DNA of 64,000 bases, taken from NCBI GenBank assembly GCA_036558645.1, contig DATBFG010000101.1, positions 11,426 through 75,425 on the forward strand, given 5' to 3'. The DNA is from DATBFG01 sp036558645 (GTDB lineage: Bacteria; Acidobacteriota; Terriglobia; Terriglobales; Acidobacteriaceae). The notes below the pieces were generated by a model. It saw only the letters and a program-made list of their open reading frames with translations. It did not search any database and was not told the DNA's origin. The first letter of the stretch is position 1; each line of letters opens with the position of its first letter. This document shows, piece by piece, positions 45,894 to 53,701 of the stretch. The position numbers were made by a program, and so were the translations under genes.

Positions 45894-47141
45894 ATGGCTA
45901 ACATCCAGCGCAGAAAGACCGTTACAGCCTCGATCGGTGGTGTGCGGGTGGGCAGCGATGCACCGGTTATGGTGCAATCCATGACCAATACTGACACTGC
46001 GGACATAGCATCGACGGTGCAACAGACCGCTGCCTTGGCACGCGCCGGGTCGGAAGTTGTCCGCGTCACGGTGAACAACGAAGAGGCTGCCGCTGCCCTC
46101 GCCCCCATCGTCGAGGAACTCGGCAAGCTGGGAATTCACGTCCCGATAGTGGGCGACTTTCATTACAACGGTCACATCCTGCTGAAGAAATATCCCGACT
46201 GCGCGCGCGCTCTGGCAAAGTACCGGATTAATCCTGGGAACGTCGGAATTGGACGGAAGGACGATAACAATTTCCGCACGATGATCGAGGTTGCGGTTGA
46301 AAATCAGAAGCCCGTACGCATTGGCGTGAATTGGGGATCGCTTGATCAGGCTCTCCTCACCCGCATGATGGATGAGAACTCCAAGCTTTCCGAACCTAAG
46401 GATGCACGCGAAGTCACCATGGAAGCGATGGTGGTCAGCGCGTTGAATTCCGCAGAGCTAGCGGAAAAATACGGTTTGCGTTCGGACCAGATTATTCTCA
46501 GCGCAAAAGTAAGCGGAGTGCAGGACTTGATTGACGTCTATCGCACGCTCGCTGCCCGTTGCCATTATCCACTGCATTTAGGTCTGACCGAGGCGGGAAT
46601 GGGGGCCAAGGGTATCGTGGCCTCGAGCGCGGCTCTCGGTGTGCTCTTGCAGGAAGGTATCGGAGACACTATCCGTGTATCGTTGACCCCGGCTCCGGGA
46701 GGAGATCGCACGGAAGAAGTCCGCGTGGCGCAGCAAATTCTGCAATCGCTCGGCATTCGCAGCTTCACTCCCCAAGTCACCGCATGCCCGGGATGCGGTC
46801 GCACTACCAGCACATTTTTCCAGGAAATGGCTGAGCAAATTCAGAGCTACCTTCGCGAGCAGATGCCCACGTGGAAAGAGCGCTACACTGGCGTCGAGGA
46901 AATGAAACTCGCCGTGATGGGTTGCGTGGTAAACGGGCCTGGCGAATCAAAGCACGCGAATATCGGGATTTCCCTACCCGGCACTTTCGAAGAGCCTAAA
47001 GCTCCCGTTTACGTCGATGGACGTCTGTTCACAACGCTGAAGGGCGATCACATCGTCGCGGAGTTCATAAAGATCCTCGATGAGTATGTCGACTCACACT
47101 ACTCCGTCCGAGAGGAACACGCCCTCACTTCCAAACTCTAG
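45894..47141 (+). CDS. ispG: 4-hydroxy-3-methylbut-2-enyl diphosphate synthase
   Basis: 415 residues. TIM-barrel part begins RRKTVTASIGGVRVGSDAPV and VMVQSMTNTDTADI; the [4Fe-4S] cysteines are in CPGCGRTTS and MGCVVNGPGE near the C-terminus. Penultimate step of the MEP pathway. TAAACT about 11 bp before the ATG and lack of a Shine-Dalgarno suggest a short leader and its own promoter after the terminator. Confidence 0.97.
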   Translation: MANIQRRKTVTASIGGVRVGSDAPVMVQSMTNTDTADIASTVQQTAALARAGSEVVRVTVNNEEAAAALAPIVEELGKLGIHVPIVGDFHYNGHILLKKYPDCARALAKYRINPGNVGIGRKDDNNFRTMIEVAVENQKPVRIGVNWGSLDQALLTRMMDENSKLSEPKDAREVTMEAMVVSALNSAELAEKYGLRSDQIILSAKVSGVQDLIDVYRTLAARCHYPLHLGLTEAGMGAKGIVASSAALGVLLQEGIGDTIRVSLTPAPGGDRTEEVRVAQQILQSLGIRSFTPQVTACPGCGRTTSTFFQEMAEQIQSYLREQMPTWKERYTGVEEMKLAVMGCVVNGPGESKHANIGISLPGTFEEPKAPVYVDGRLFTTLKGDHIVAEFIKILDEYVDSHYSVREEHALTSKL

Positions 47142-47162
47142 GTCTCTGAAAGATCCGTTGGG

Positions 47163-48104
47163 TTATGCCAGCAGTGGCAAGTTTGGATCGCTGGTACTCT
47201 CCGAAATTGGATCTGCGATTTCGTTCAGTTCCGGATAGCGTTTCAGCAACGGCTCCGGTGCCTTCACACGCTGTCGCATAATCAAGTGTTTCAACTGCAA
47301 CCCGTTGGTGGCTGCTTTTGCTTCGAAATGATTGTTGGTTACTACGTAAGTGACTTGAGCCTTGTTTGCGATGCGCTCAATCTTTCCTTTCCATCCGTCT
47401 AGTTCTTCGCGGTTGTACAAGTAGTTGTAACGGTCGTCGCGATTCTGCGATTCAAACCACTGATCGTAGTTGCGGCCATGCAAGCGCACGTAGCCGATCG
47501 ACGATGTGACGTACTCGGTTGCCTCGAGGGAGCGCCCAATTATGGGCTGATCGATGTTACAAAAGGCGACATTCTTCTGCATGAAGGAGGCAATCGTTTC
47601 AGGATTGTCCCAGCTCGCATGGCGAACTTCCACGACTGGACGATACTCGATGAACTGGCGCAATAGCCTTTCCAGGTACTCGCGGTTCAACGATGTGTTC
47701 TTGTATGACACCGGGAACTGGATCAGAAGGGCAGCAAGTTTGCCGCTACTTGCCAGCACATCCAGGCCTTCGCGGGCGAGGCGCTCATCTTCATCATTGG
47801 GATTGATGGTTGCCGCAGATGTGGGCTCCATGACCGCAACCGGAGAGTGTGTGAATGACCGGTGCAGCTTCGCGGTGAACACAAATTTCGGATTCACCGA
47901 TGCAGCGCGCTTGGTCCACAGCTTCGCCAGCTCCGGCTTGATGTGCCCGTAGAAAGAGGTGTTGATCTCTACCAGGTCAAAACATTGTGCTACGTATTCG
48001 AGGGGATGCTGCTTGCGACGTGCGATTGCCGGAGGGTAGAAAACACCCTCCCAGTCCTTGTAAGACCAGCCGGCGGGACCGAAGAGAACGGGAGTCGCTG
48101 CCAT
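47163..48104 (-). CDS. DUF72 (YecE-like) protein
   Basis: 313 residues from ATG 48104. TIM-barrel-like DUF72 landmarks: FGPAGWSYKDWEGVFYPP, FDLVEINTSFYGHIKPEL, RPVVEVRHASWDN, YVRLHGRNYDQWF and TYVVTNNHFEAKAATNGLQL. No biochemical role is established for the family. The frame runs upstream to 48290, through a Crp-like site and the divergent gene start, and is not used there. Confidence 0.92.
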   Translation of the reverse strand: MAATPVLFGPAGWSYKDWEGVFYPPAIARRKQHPLEYVAQCFDLVEINTSFYGHIKPELAKLWTKRAASVNPKFVFTAKLHRSFTHSPVAVMEPTSAATINPNDEDERLAREGLDVLASSGKLAALLIQFPVSYKNTSLNREYLERLLRQFIEYRPVVEVRHASWDNPETIASFMQKNVAFCNIDQPIIGRSLEATEYVTSSIGYVRLHGRNYDQWFESQNRDDRYNYLYNREELDGWKGKIERIANKAQVTYVVTNNHFEAKAATNGLQLKHLIMRQRVKAPEPLLKRYPELNEIADPISESTSDPNLPLLA

Positions 48105-48167
48105 AGCGGAAAACCCTGATTGACAGCAGGTTAGCACAGAGATCGAGTTCGCACTTTGACTTCCCTG

Positions 48168-48183
48168 TGTGATCGAAATCACA
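48168..48183. promoter_or_regulatory. Crp/Fnr-type binding site
   Basis: TGTGA-TCGAAA-TCACA, an exact match to the symmetric Crp core TGTGA-N6-TCACA. It lies between the divergent DUF72 gene (ATG 48104) and the small gene at 48259, so it could act on either. No regulator gene of this family is in the window. Confidence 0.6.
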
Positions 48184-48258
48184 AGATGACGTGACCTCTG
48201 CCACAGCCCCTTGTTTGTCGCTCGGTGTATTTCTAGTACAAAGTTGGGGTAGAAACCG

Positions 48259-48516
48259 ATGCCAGAGAAGAAGAAGAGACAAAAGGTCACTGCGGAAATT
48301 ACGCTCGCTCACCTTGCCCAGTTTGCCGCCGAAGCCGGTGGCGCGCTAACCACCGAGCAAGCACTCGCATTTCTCAACCAGGACGGGCGCGCATACGCCA
48401 TGTGGAAACATATGATGCAGGCCGGAGAGGCCTATTTCAAGTCGACCTTGCGTACCCAGGCTCCGTTGGCCATCACCAATTCGAGAAGTAACGATCGTCG
48501 CCGCGTTGCAGTTTAG
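48259..48516 (+). CDS. Small hypothetical protein
   Basis: 85 residues, basic N-terminus (MPEKKKRQKVTAEITLAHLA), helical middle (TTEQALAFLNQDGRAYAMWKHM) and a Ser/Arg-rich tail. Soluble, no known family. Own transcription unit: Crp-like site upstream and a clear terminator 22 bp after the stop. Confidence 0.7.
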   Translation: MPEKKKRQKVTAEITLAHLAQFAAEAGGALTTEQALAFLNQDGRAYAMWKHMMQAGEAYFKSTLRTQAPLAITNSRSNDRRRVAV

Positions 48517-48538
48517 TCTTCCTCCTAACTCACGGGCG

Positions 48539-48570
48539 GGGCACGTTTCCACGACGTGCCCTTTTTCTTT
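48539..48570 (+). terminator. Rho-independent terminator
   Basis: GGGCACGT (48539-48546) pairs with ACGTGCCC (48554-48561) over a 7-base loop, then TTTTTCTTT. Lies between the small gene and the convergent CAP gene. Confidence 0.9.
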
Positions 48571-48576
48571 CCACTC

Positions 48577-49422
48577 CTAGAAGAATCGCACGATGACCCA
48601 GTACGCGCCATTTGGATAAGCGTTAGAGCGCATGTAGCAAGCACCGACCGAGAATGCATGGAGGCTACCATCCCTTACGGCTCGTTCCGTACCCGAAGGA
48701 AGGCTGCCCGGGTCCATGCTTGTATAGCGAAGCACATAGCGAGCCTGCGGACCGGATGCTTTGATCCCATTGGCGCGGCCCATCGCACAAGCGGTCTGTT
48801 GATCTTCGCTGTTCTGCAGCTGCTGCAGTAGCGGAAAGCCATTATCGGTCCGGGAGCGGTTCACTGCTTCAGCGACATGCAAAACGGCTTCATCGGAGGA
48901 AACCAGCGGCAGCGTGCGGGCAAAGTCCTGCGTGATGAAAAGAGTGTCTCCGCTTCGCTCAACGGCGAATCCTGCCGCGTTGTAGTCGGGGTTGAGCAGA
49001 TTTTCGCGATGCGGTAAGGAGTGCATCAGGCTGTCGTGTGCCTCTTCGACCGTAGAGGCCGAGGCCACGTTTTCTCCCGCTCGATCCAGGTGCAAACGGC
49101 TGTCGGCAGCGAGTCGTCCCGACAAAGACGGTTCTCCCGCGAATTGGTGTGAGAGTTGTCGCTTGGCAGCCATCAAGGAGGCATGCACTCGTGCAGACTG
49201 GGTTAAGCTTTCGTTGGGTTCGAGAGGTTCAAGTCCGGCTTTTGCACGTGCCTGGTTCGCCAGGTCGAGAAGCTGTCGTTCGGCGATTGCGTCGTATGCG
49301 GCATCCTGCGAGCCTGCTATGGCGTTCGCCTGGAATTGAATCTTGAGCGGCGGCGCACCGATGCCGAATATTACCGAGAGAGAAGCTATGAGGGCCCAGA
49401 CCATGCCGGTACTTAGTTGCAA
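48577..49422 (-). CDS. Exported CAP-domain (SCP/PR1) protein
   Basis: 281 residues. Signal peptide WALIASLSVIFGIGAP, then a CAP domain (about 48-165): LLDLANQARAKAGLEPL, ESLTQSARVHASLMAAKRQL, GENVASASTVEEAHDSLMHS, NLLNPDYNAAGFAVERSGDT. A second, less conserved region with VGACYMRSNAYPNGAYWVIV ends the protein. Extracellular; bacterial members are of unknown function. Confidence 0.9.
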   Translation of the reverse strand: MQLSTGMVWALIASLSVIFGIGAPPLKIQFQANAIAGSQDAAYDAIAERQLLDLANQARAKAGLEPLEPNESLTQSARVHASLMAAKRQLSHQFAGEPSLSGRLAADSRLHLDRAGENVASASTVEEAHDSLMHSLPHRENLLNPDYNAAGFAVERSGDTLFITQDFARTLPLVSSDEAVLHVAEAVNRSRTDNGFPLLQQLQNSEDQQTACAMGRANGIKASGPQARYVLRYTSMDPGSLPSGTERAVRDGSLHAFSVGACYMRSNAYPNGAYWVIVRFF

Positions 49423-49489
49423 AACAAAGCGGCACTTTTGCTTTGTCTTCTCTCAGGGTAGCCTCTAAAATCCTGTAGAGCACCTTACG

Positions 49490-50824
49490 ATGGGGACAGT
49501 CCTGCTAGGCATTCTTGCGGCTCTTAACCTGGTACTTCTGGTACTGGTTCTGGGGTTGGTGCGCAAGATTCAGAACGCTGGGCAACTAACTGAACTGATT
49601 GACCTTGCGCGACAGTCGGGAAGGGTCAGCGAGACCCTGAGCCAGAGGTTCAGTGCCGCCACCGCTGACATGGCCATGCGGCTGGAAAGTACCAAGGGAG
49701 ACCTTCGCCAAGAGGTTACCGACCGGCTCAGCAGCGGGTTCCGGGAAATCCACAAGGCAGTTGAGCAACAGCTCGCCGGAGGACGCCAGGAGCAGGCCCA
49801 GGATATGCGGGCAGCAAGGTCTGAGCTGACGTCATCCCTGGCGATGACGACCTCACAACTCAAGACCGAGTTCGAAGGACTGAACCAGAAAACAACACAA
49901 AACCTGGAGTCCATTCGCGAGCGAGTGGACGAGAAGTTGATGGCGATCACCGAGCAGGTTCAACAGAAGCTCGATGAAAATATTCGAGAAGGCTTTGCGC
50001 AGTTTGAGAAGGTGCAAAATCATCTCAAGGCTGCGGAGGAACAGCTTCGCGAAGTGGGTGCCCTTGGACACTCGATCAACGATCTAAACAATCTTCTAAA
50101 GCTTCCGCACCTTCGCGGTAAGTTCGGTGAAGCGAGCCTGGAGCGATTGCTGGCGGATTTCCTCCCCGCGCATATGTTCGAGATGCAAGCATCGCCAGGC
50201 GAAAACAATGGGCGCGCTGATGCCGTCATCCAATTCCCCGATCGACGCTTACCGATAGATGCCAAGTTTCCCCGCGAGCAGGTGCTGGCGCTGTTTGAAA
50301 GCAACGTGGAGTCAGAGATCAACGAAGCGCGCCACGAGTTCGAGCGCGTGATGAAGGCGCAAGCAAAACGAATCAAGGCTTATATTCAGCCGGAGAACGG
50401 TACTACAGACATCGCTTTGATGTACTTGCCCAGCGAAACGCTATACATGGAGGCGATCCGCAACCGTGAGTTGTCGGAATGGCTGAACAAGGAGCACGTC
50501 TTCCCGGTATCTCCGAATACTCTGCTGATGACGCTCAAGACGATCGCCCTGGTGCACAAGTGGTACGAAGTTGCCAGCCGCTTCGAGCGAACGCGAGCCG
50601 AGCTGGGCAAAGCGATGAAGTCATTCGAGAACTTCCAGGACAAGTTCGAAACCGTTGGCAAGAACCTCAGCAAGGCACAAGAGGCCTTCGACACGGCCCA
50701 ACGCCATCTGAAAACTTATCGTGGCCGCGTGACGGCGCTTAGCGGGCAGGAGCAATTGGAACTGGAAACCGCCGGAAGCTCAGAAGAAGCATCCCTGCCG
50801 CTGATCGATAAAGCGAGCGCCTAA
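49490..50824 (+). CDS. rmuC: RmuC-family DNA recombination protein
   Basis: 444 residues. Membrane helix LLGILAALNLVLLVLVLGLV, then a long coiled coil (about 30-190) and the RmuC nuclease-like domain: NLLKLPHLRGKFGEASLERL, PDRRLPIDAKFPREQVLALF, TDIALMYLPSETLYMEAIRN, HVFPVSPNTLLMTLKTI. Thought to limit inversions at short inverted repeats. Single gene with own promoter. Confidence 0.95.
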   Translation: MGTVLLGILAALNLVLLVLVLGLVRKIQNAGQLTELIDLARQSGRVSETLSQRFSAATADMAMRLESTKGDLRQEVTDRLSSGFREIHKAVEQQLAGGRQEQAQDMRAARSELTSSLAMTTSQLKTEFEGLNQKTTQNLESIRERVDEKLMAITEQVQQKLDENIREGFAQFEKVQNHLKAAEEQLREVGALGHSINDLNNLLKLPHLRGKFGEASLERLLADFLPAHMFEMQASPGENNGRADAVIQFPDRRLPIDAKFPREQVLALFESNVESEINEARHEFERVMKAQAKRIKAYIQPENGTTDIALMYLPSETLYMEAIRNRELSEWLNKEHVFPVSPNTLLMTLKTIALVHKWYEVASRFERTRAELGKAMKSFENFQDKFETVGKNLSKAQEAFDTAQRHLKTYRGRVTALSGQEQLELETAGSSEEASLPLIDKASA

Positions 50825-50863
50825 TTAATAAATCTGCAACATGATGAATCTGCAGGCGTTGCG

Positions 50864-50910
50864 GGTATATACCGTGGGTCTATATGTGATATACTGCATT
50901 GGTATATACC
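50864..50910 (+). promoter_or_regulatory. Paired operators of the vapBC operon
   Basis: Two identical palindromes GGTATATACC at 50864-50873 and 50901-50910, 37 bp apart, with a related TATAT-GTG-ATATA element between them and a TATACT -10 candidate at 50890. This is the usual arrangement for VapBC autoregulation. Confidence 0.7.
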
Positions 50911-50934
50911 ATAGAGTTCTGACGGTGGTGGTCA

Positions 50935-51180
50935 ATGCCAAACAGCAAAGTTGCCAAAGTGTTTCAAAACGGCCGGAGTCAGGCAGTACGTCTGCCCCGT
51001 GAGTTTCGTTTCGAGGGAAACGAAGTCCGCGTCACTCGATTGCGCGAGGGTGTTCTTCTGGAGCCAATTGTCGCTGACCCGGAGAAGTGGTTCGCAGAAA
51101 TCGACAGGCGAAATGCCGGAGATGTGTTCCGGTTCGAGCGCAGTCAGCCAAGCACACCTCGGCGCAAGGTGTTTGACTAA
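50935..51180 (+). CDS. vapB: VapB-type antitoxin (SpoVT/AbrB fold)
   Basis: 81 residues. KVFQNGRSQAVRLPREFRFE is the swapped-hairpin AbrB-like DNA-binding domain; the C-terminal half (DPEKWFAEIDRRNAGDVFRF) is the flexible toxin-binding part. Neutralises VapC and represses the operon. The TAA overlaps the vapC ATG by one base. Confidence 0.93.
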   Translation: MPNSKVAKVFQNGRSQAVRLPREFRFEGNEVRVTRLREGVLLEPIVADPEKWFAEIDRRNAGDVFRFERSQPSTPRRKVFD

Positions 51181-51590
51181 TGTACTTGTTGGATACAAAC
51201 GCCTGCATAGGCCTGATTGGCCGACGGCACCCTTCCATGCGAACGCGGTTGCATTCCATTCTCGCCAGTAGGGCTTCGGTTATGGTATCGGCGATTGCCG
51301 CATTCGAGTTGTGGTATGGAGCGGCAAAAAGCGCACGGCCAGTAGAGAACGCAAACGTGTTGGACGGGTTTTTCTTGGGTCCGATCGGGATCTTGCCTTT
51401 CGAGAGTGAGGATTCCAGAGTAGCGGGGGAATTACGTGCCTCCCTTGAGCGGATCGGCAAACCTATTGGGGCCTATGATGTCCTCATTGCCGCGCAGGCA
51501 ATTCGCCACAACCTGATTCTGGTGACTGCGAATGTCAAGGAGTTCGGCCGGTTGAAAGGACTCAAGTTCGAAGACTGGACCAAAGAGTAG
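51180..51590 (+). CDS. vapC: VapC toxin, PIN-domain ribonuclease
   Basis: 136 residues, complete PIN domain. Acidic residues: Asp5 (LLDTNACIG), Glu43 (AFELWYGA), Asp99 (IGAYDVLIAAQA), then VTANVKEFGRLKGLKFEDW. Mg-dependent RNase, in characterised cases cutting tRNA or rRNA. Translationally coupled to vapB. Confidence 0.95.
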   Translation: MYLLDTNACIGLIGRRHPSMRTRLHSILASRASVMVSAIAAFELWYGAAKSARPVENANVLDGFFLGPIGILPFESEDSRVAGELRASLERIGKPIGAYDVLIAAQAIRHNLILVTANVKEFGRLKGLKFEDWTKE

Positions 51591-51644
51591 AACTTTGAGA
51601 GTTTCTCATCCATCGTCCGCAGTAACAGCGAACTAACGCCTTTC

Positions 51645-52103
51645 CTACTTCCCCCCAGGCATCGTAGACGTATCCCAGACACCCTCAAAATTGATGAGGT
51701 AGGTTTCCACGGTGACGTCTGGAAAATTCGCCCGGACTACTTCTGCCGCGCGCTCCAGTTCCTTTGTATGATGGATCGCTTCCGCCTCGCGGTCACCACC
51801 GTGCGCTGCCAAGCCGCCATAGGCACCACAATCCGAGTGGCAGGTCAAAATGACGCGCTGAGTGTTATGCAGTTGGATAGAAATCCGAATCTGCTCGAGA
51901 ATGAAGTTCCGCTCGAAATCGGTATGAGGTGAAGCCAGCGTCTTTGCGGCACCGGCAACCATGATCCAATCCGGTTTTACGATTTTTTTGCGCTTTACGA
52001 ATTTGAGCGCTGCCAAATTAAACCGTTGGTCGATACACAGCAGGACCGCAGCATCGGCGACGTAGTGGCCGGATGGCGAATCAAAGTGAAAGACTTTTTC
52101 CAT
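51645..52103 (-). CDS. Small beta-carbonic-anhydrase-like protein
   Basis: 152 residues, shorter than most beta-class carbonic anhydrases (about 190-220). The zinc motifs are present: CIDQR (Cys23, Asp25, Arg27) and HSDCGAYGG (His89, Cys92). The first 20 residues (MEKVFHFDSPSGHYVADAAV) replace the usual N-terminal helices. It may hydrate CO2 or be a repurposed relative. No partner gene. Confidence 0.75.
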   Translation of the reverse strand: MEKVFHFDSPSGHYVADAAVLLCIDQRFNLAALKFVKRKKIVKPDWIMVAGAAKTLASPHTDFERNFILEQIRISIQLHNTQRVILTCHSDCGAYGGLAAHGGDREAEAIHHTKELERAAEVVRANFPDVTVETYLINFEGVWDTSTMPGGK

Positions 52104-52263
52104 AGTCAGAGGTTATCTATCGCCGAGCCTCAAGTACAGGAACTCTCCAAACTGCAACGGTATTCAGGATTGCGCCAATTAACTCCGCAGCCAGTAACCC
52201 AGCCTCATTGGTCTACCCTTCAAGCCCAGAGCCACAACTAGTTTGCGCAGCCACGTGTCTGCG

Positions 52264-52539
52264 TCAACGGACCTGCAATTCGCTTCTGTCGAGCTCGCGA
52301 AAAGCTTTTCGGTACGTCTTTTTCAAGCCGGCTCCGCACCATGGACAGAAGTGAATATGCACGTCTGACACGATAGAGAGGGGGGACTCCGTACGCGGCA
52401 CATGCATGCCTGGGTCTACTACTCGAAACTGTAGGATGAATGCGGGCTCGGAGTTGTCGCGAGTCGACACAAAAACAGCAAGACCTCGTTTGCCGGCCTC
52501 CTCGAACCACCCTCGGAATACGTTGCAGCACCATTTCAT
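52264..52539 (-). CDS. Small protein with a CPWCG zinc-ribbon-like knuckle
   Basis: 91 residues. An N-terminal MKWCCNVFRGWFEEAGKRGL, a beta-rich middle, then HIHFCPWCGAGLKKTYRKAF. The CPWCG pair together with the N-terminal CC could bind zinc. Family unknown. An overlapping longer frame on the same strand (52238-52636) is less protein-like. 147 bp upstream of this on the same strand nothing else is coded. Confidence 0.55.
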   Translation of the reverse strand: MKWCCNVFRGWFEEAGKRGLAVFVSTRDNSEPAFILQFRVVDPGMHVPRTESPLSIVSDVHIHFCPWCGAGLKKTYRKAFRELDRSELQVR

Positions 52540-52686
52540 TCAAGTCTCGTCCCACAGGAATTTGCTTGCACGAGCGGCGGCGAAGACTGTTCCACCCAAC
52601 ACTGCGGGCAGAAGAAATCATCGCGCCGAAATCCAAACATTACGGTCCAAGACCTCGCCAAGTGTCGCCGAGATGGCACTTGCGGA

Positions 52687-53358
52687 CTACGACTCAACTG
52701 CCGCACCCCGCTTACTCTTCAACTCCGCCAACAACTGCTCGATCTTGTCTGCTTTCTCCAGCGCTTCCAGGCGGCCTTGGACGTCGTCCGCGAGTAACTC
52801 GGATTTTGCCTGGCTCAAGGCTTCCGTATGCGAGACCTTGCGCTTCATGCGGTCGAACGTATTGGAATGTGAGTTGTCGCCGAGGGCAATCTTTGCGTCG
52901 GTTGCCTTTCCCACCGCGTGGGCACGGCGGTGCTGCGCGATCAGCAAGTCGGCTCGCCCTTCAGCTTCGGCCAGCTTTCCTTGAAGTTGGCGGAGCGCTG
53001 TTTTCAGGTTTTCGACCTGCGCCCTTTGATCTTCTACCTGCTGCGCGAAGCTATTGGTCAGCTCGCGATAGCTCTCGACGCGTTGTAGAGCGGCGCGAGC
53101 GAGATCATCCTGCTTCTTGTCGACTGCCAACTCAGCCTTCCGCATCCATTCGCCGATTTTTTCTTCGTTGTCTTTGCGCTTGTTCTCCAGCACATGCTGA
53201 TCCGCGATCGCCATCGCGACTTGCGTCTTGACCTGCAAAAGCTGGTTCTGCATGTCGAGAATTACCTGCTTAATCATCTTCTCCGGATCTTCCGCCTTAT
53301 CAATCAGATCGTTCAGATTGGCTCGGACCAGGGTTGCAACACGTTCGAGAAGTGCCAT
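52687..53358 (-). CDS. pspA: PspA/IM30-family membrane-stress protein
   Basis: 223 residues, almost wholly coiled coil. N-terminal LLERVATLVRANLNDLIDKA with EDPEKMIKQVILDMQNQLLQ is the family signature, followed by long helices to 205. Forms ESCRT-III-like assemblies on damaged inner membrane. GGAGGATGTC precedes the ATG. Last gene of the leftward XRE-NfeD-DUF1648-flotillin-glycine zipper-PspA series. Confidence 0.95.
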   Translation of the reverse strand: MALLERVATLVRANLNDLIDKAEDPEKMIKQVILDMQNQLLQVKTQVAMAIADQHVLENKRKDNEEKIGEWMRKAELAVDKKQDDLARAALQRVESYRELTNSFAQQVEDQRAQVENLKTALRQLQGKLAEAEGRADLLIAQHRRAHAVGKATDAKIALGDNSHSNTFDRMKRKVSHTEALSQAKSELLADDVQGRLEALEKADKIEQLLAELKSKRGAAVES

Positions 53359-53409
53359 GACATCCTCCAGATTTGCTTTCAGTTCTCGCTACCAGCCATT
53401 CGTTTAGGG

Positions 53410-53613
53410 TTATCGTTTGTCGCTCTGCGGCAGCGAGCGCTCAGGCGGAACGCAAATCGATGCCCGATTAGCCGCGTCAATTGCGATCGCCAAGCCGATA
53501 CCGATCCCAATGGGTAACCAAGCCGCCATGTGAGTTGCGGAACCCAAGGCGGCGCCTATGGCCGCACCTAACGCGACTCCTACTCCCAACGTGTATTTCT
53601 TGCTACGGATCAT
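53410..53613 (-). CDS. Small glycine-zipper membrane protein
   Basis: 67 residues. A Gly/Ala-rich helix pair (TLGVGVALGAAIGAALGSAT, WLPIGIGIGLAIAIDAANRA) with GxxxG spacing suggests a membrane-embedded oligomer. Basic N-terminus, polar C-terminus. GGAG 6-7 nt before the ATG. Sits between flotillin and pspA; probably part of the same membrane-protection set. Confidence 0.75.
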   Translation of the reverse strand: MIRSKKYTLGVGVALGAAIGAALGSATHMAAWLPIGIGIGLAIAIDAANRASICVPPERSLPQSDKR

Positions 53614-53656
53614 CTGTGCTCCTTCTCTTTAAGGCCAGCCTTTAGGCGGCGATTCG

Positions 53657-53690
53657 TGAGAGAGGCGGGAATGTCAGCCCGCCTCTCTCA
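53657..53690 (-). other. Perfect 13-bp hairpin between flotillin and glycine-zipper genes
   Basis: TGAGAGAGGCGGG (53657-53669) and CCCGCCTCTCTCA (53678-53690) are exact complements, 8-base loop. No T-run follows in the leftward direction, so it may stabilise or process the flotillin message, or weaken read-through to the last two genes. Confidence 0.6.
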
Positions 53691-53701
53691 GTTGAGAACC
53701 G

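Noticed and set aside
52238..52636. 132-codon frame overlapping the CPWCG protein
   Set aside because: Arg/Ser/Cys-rich with no pattern, whereas the other frame shows a CPWCG zinc knuckle.
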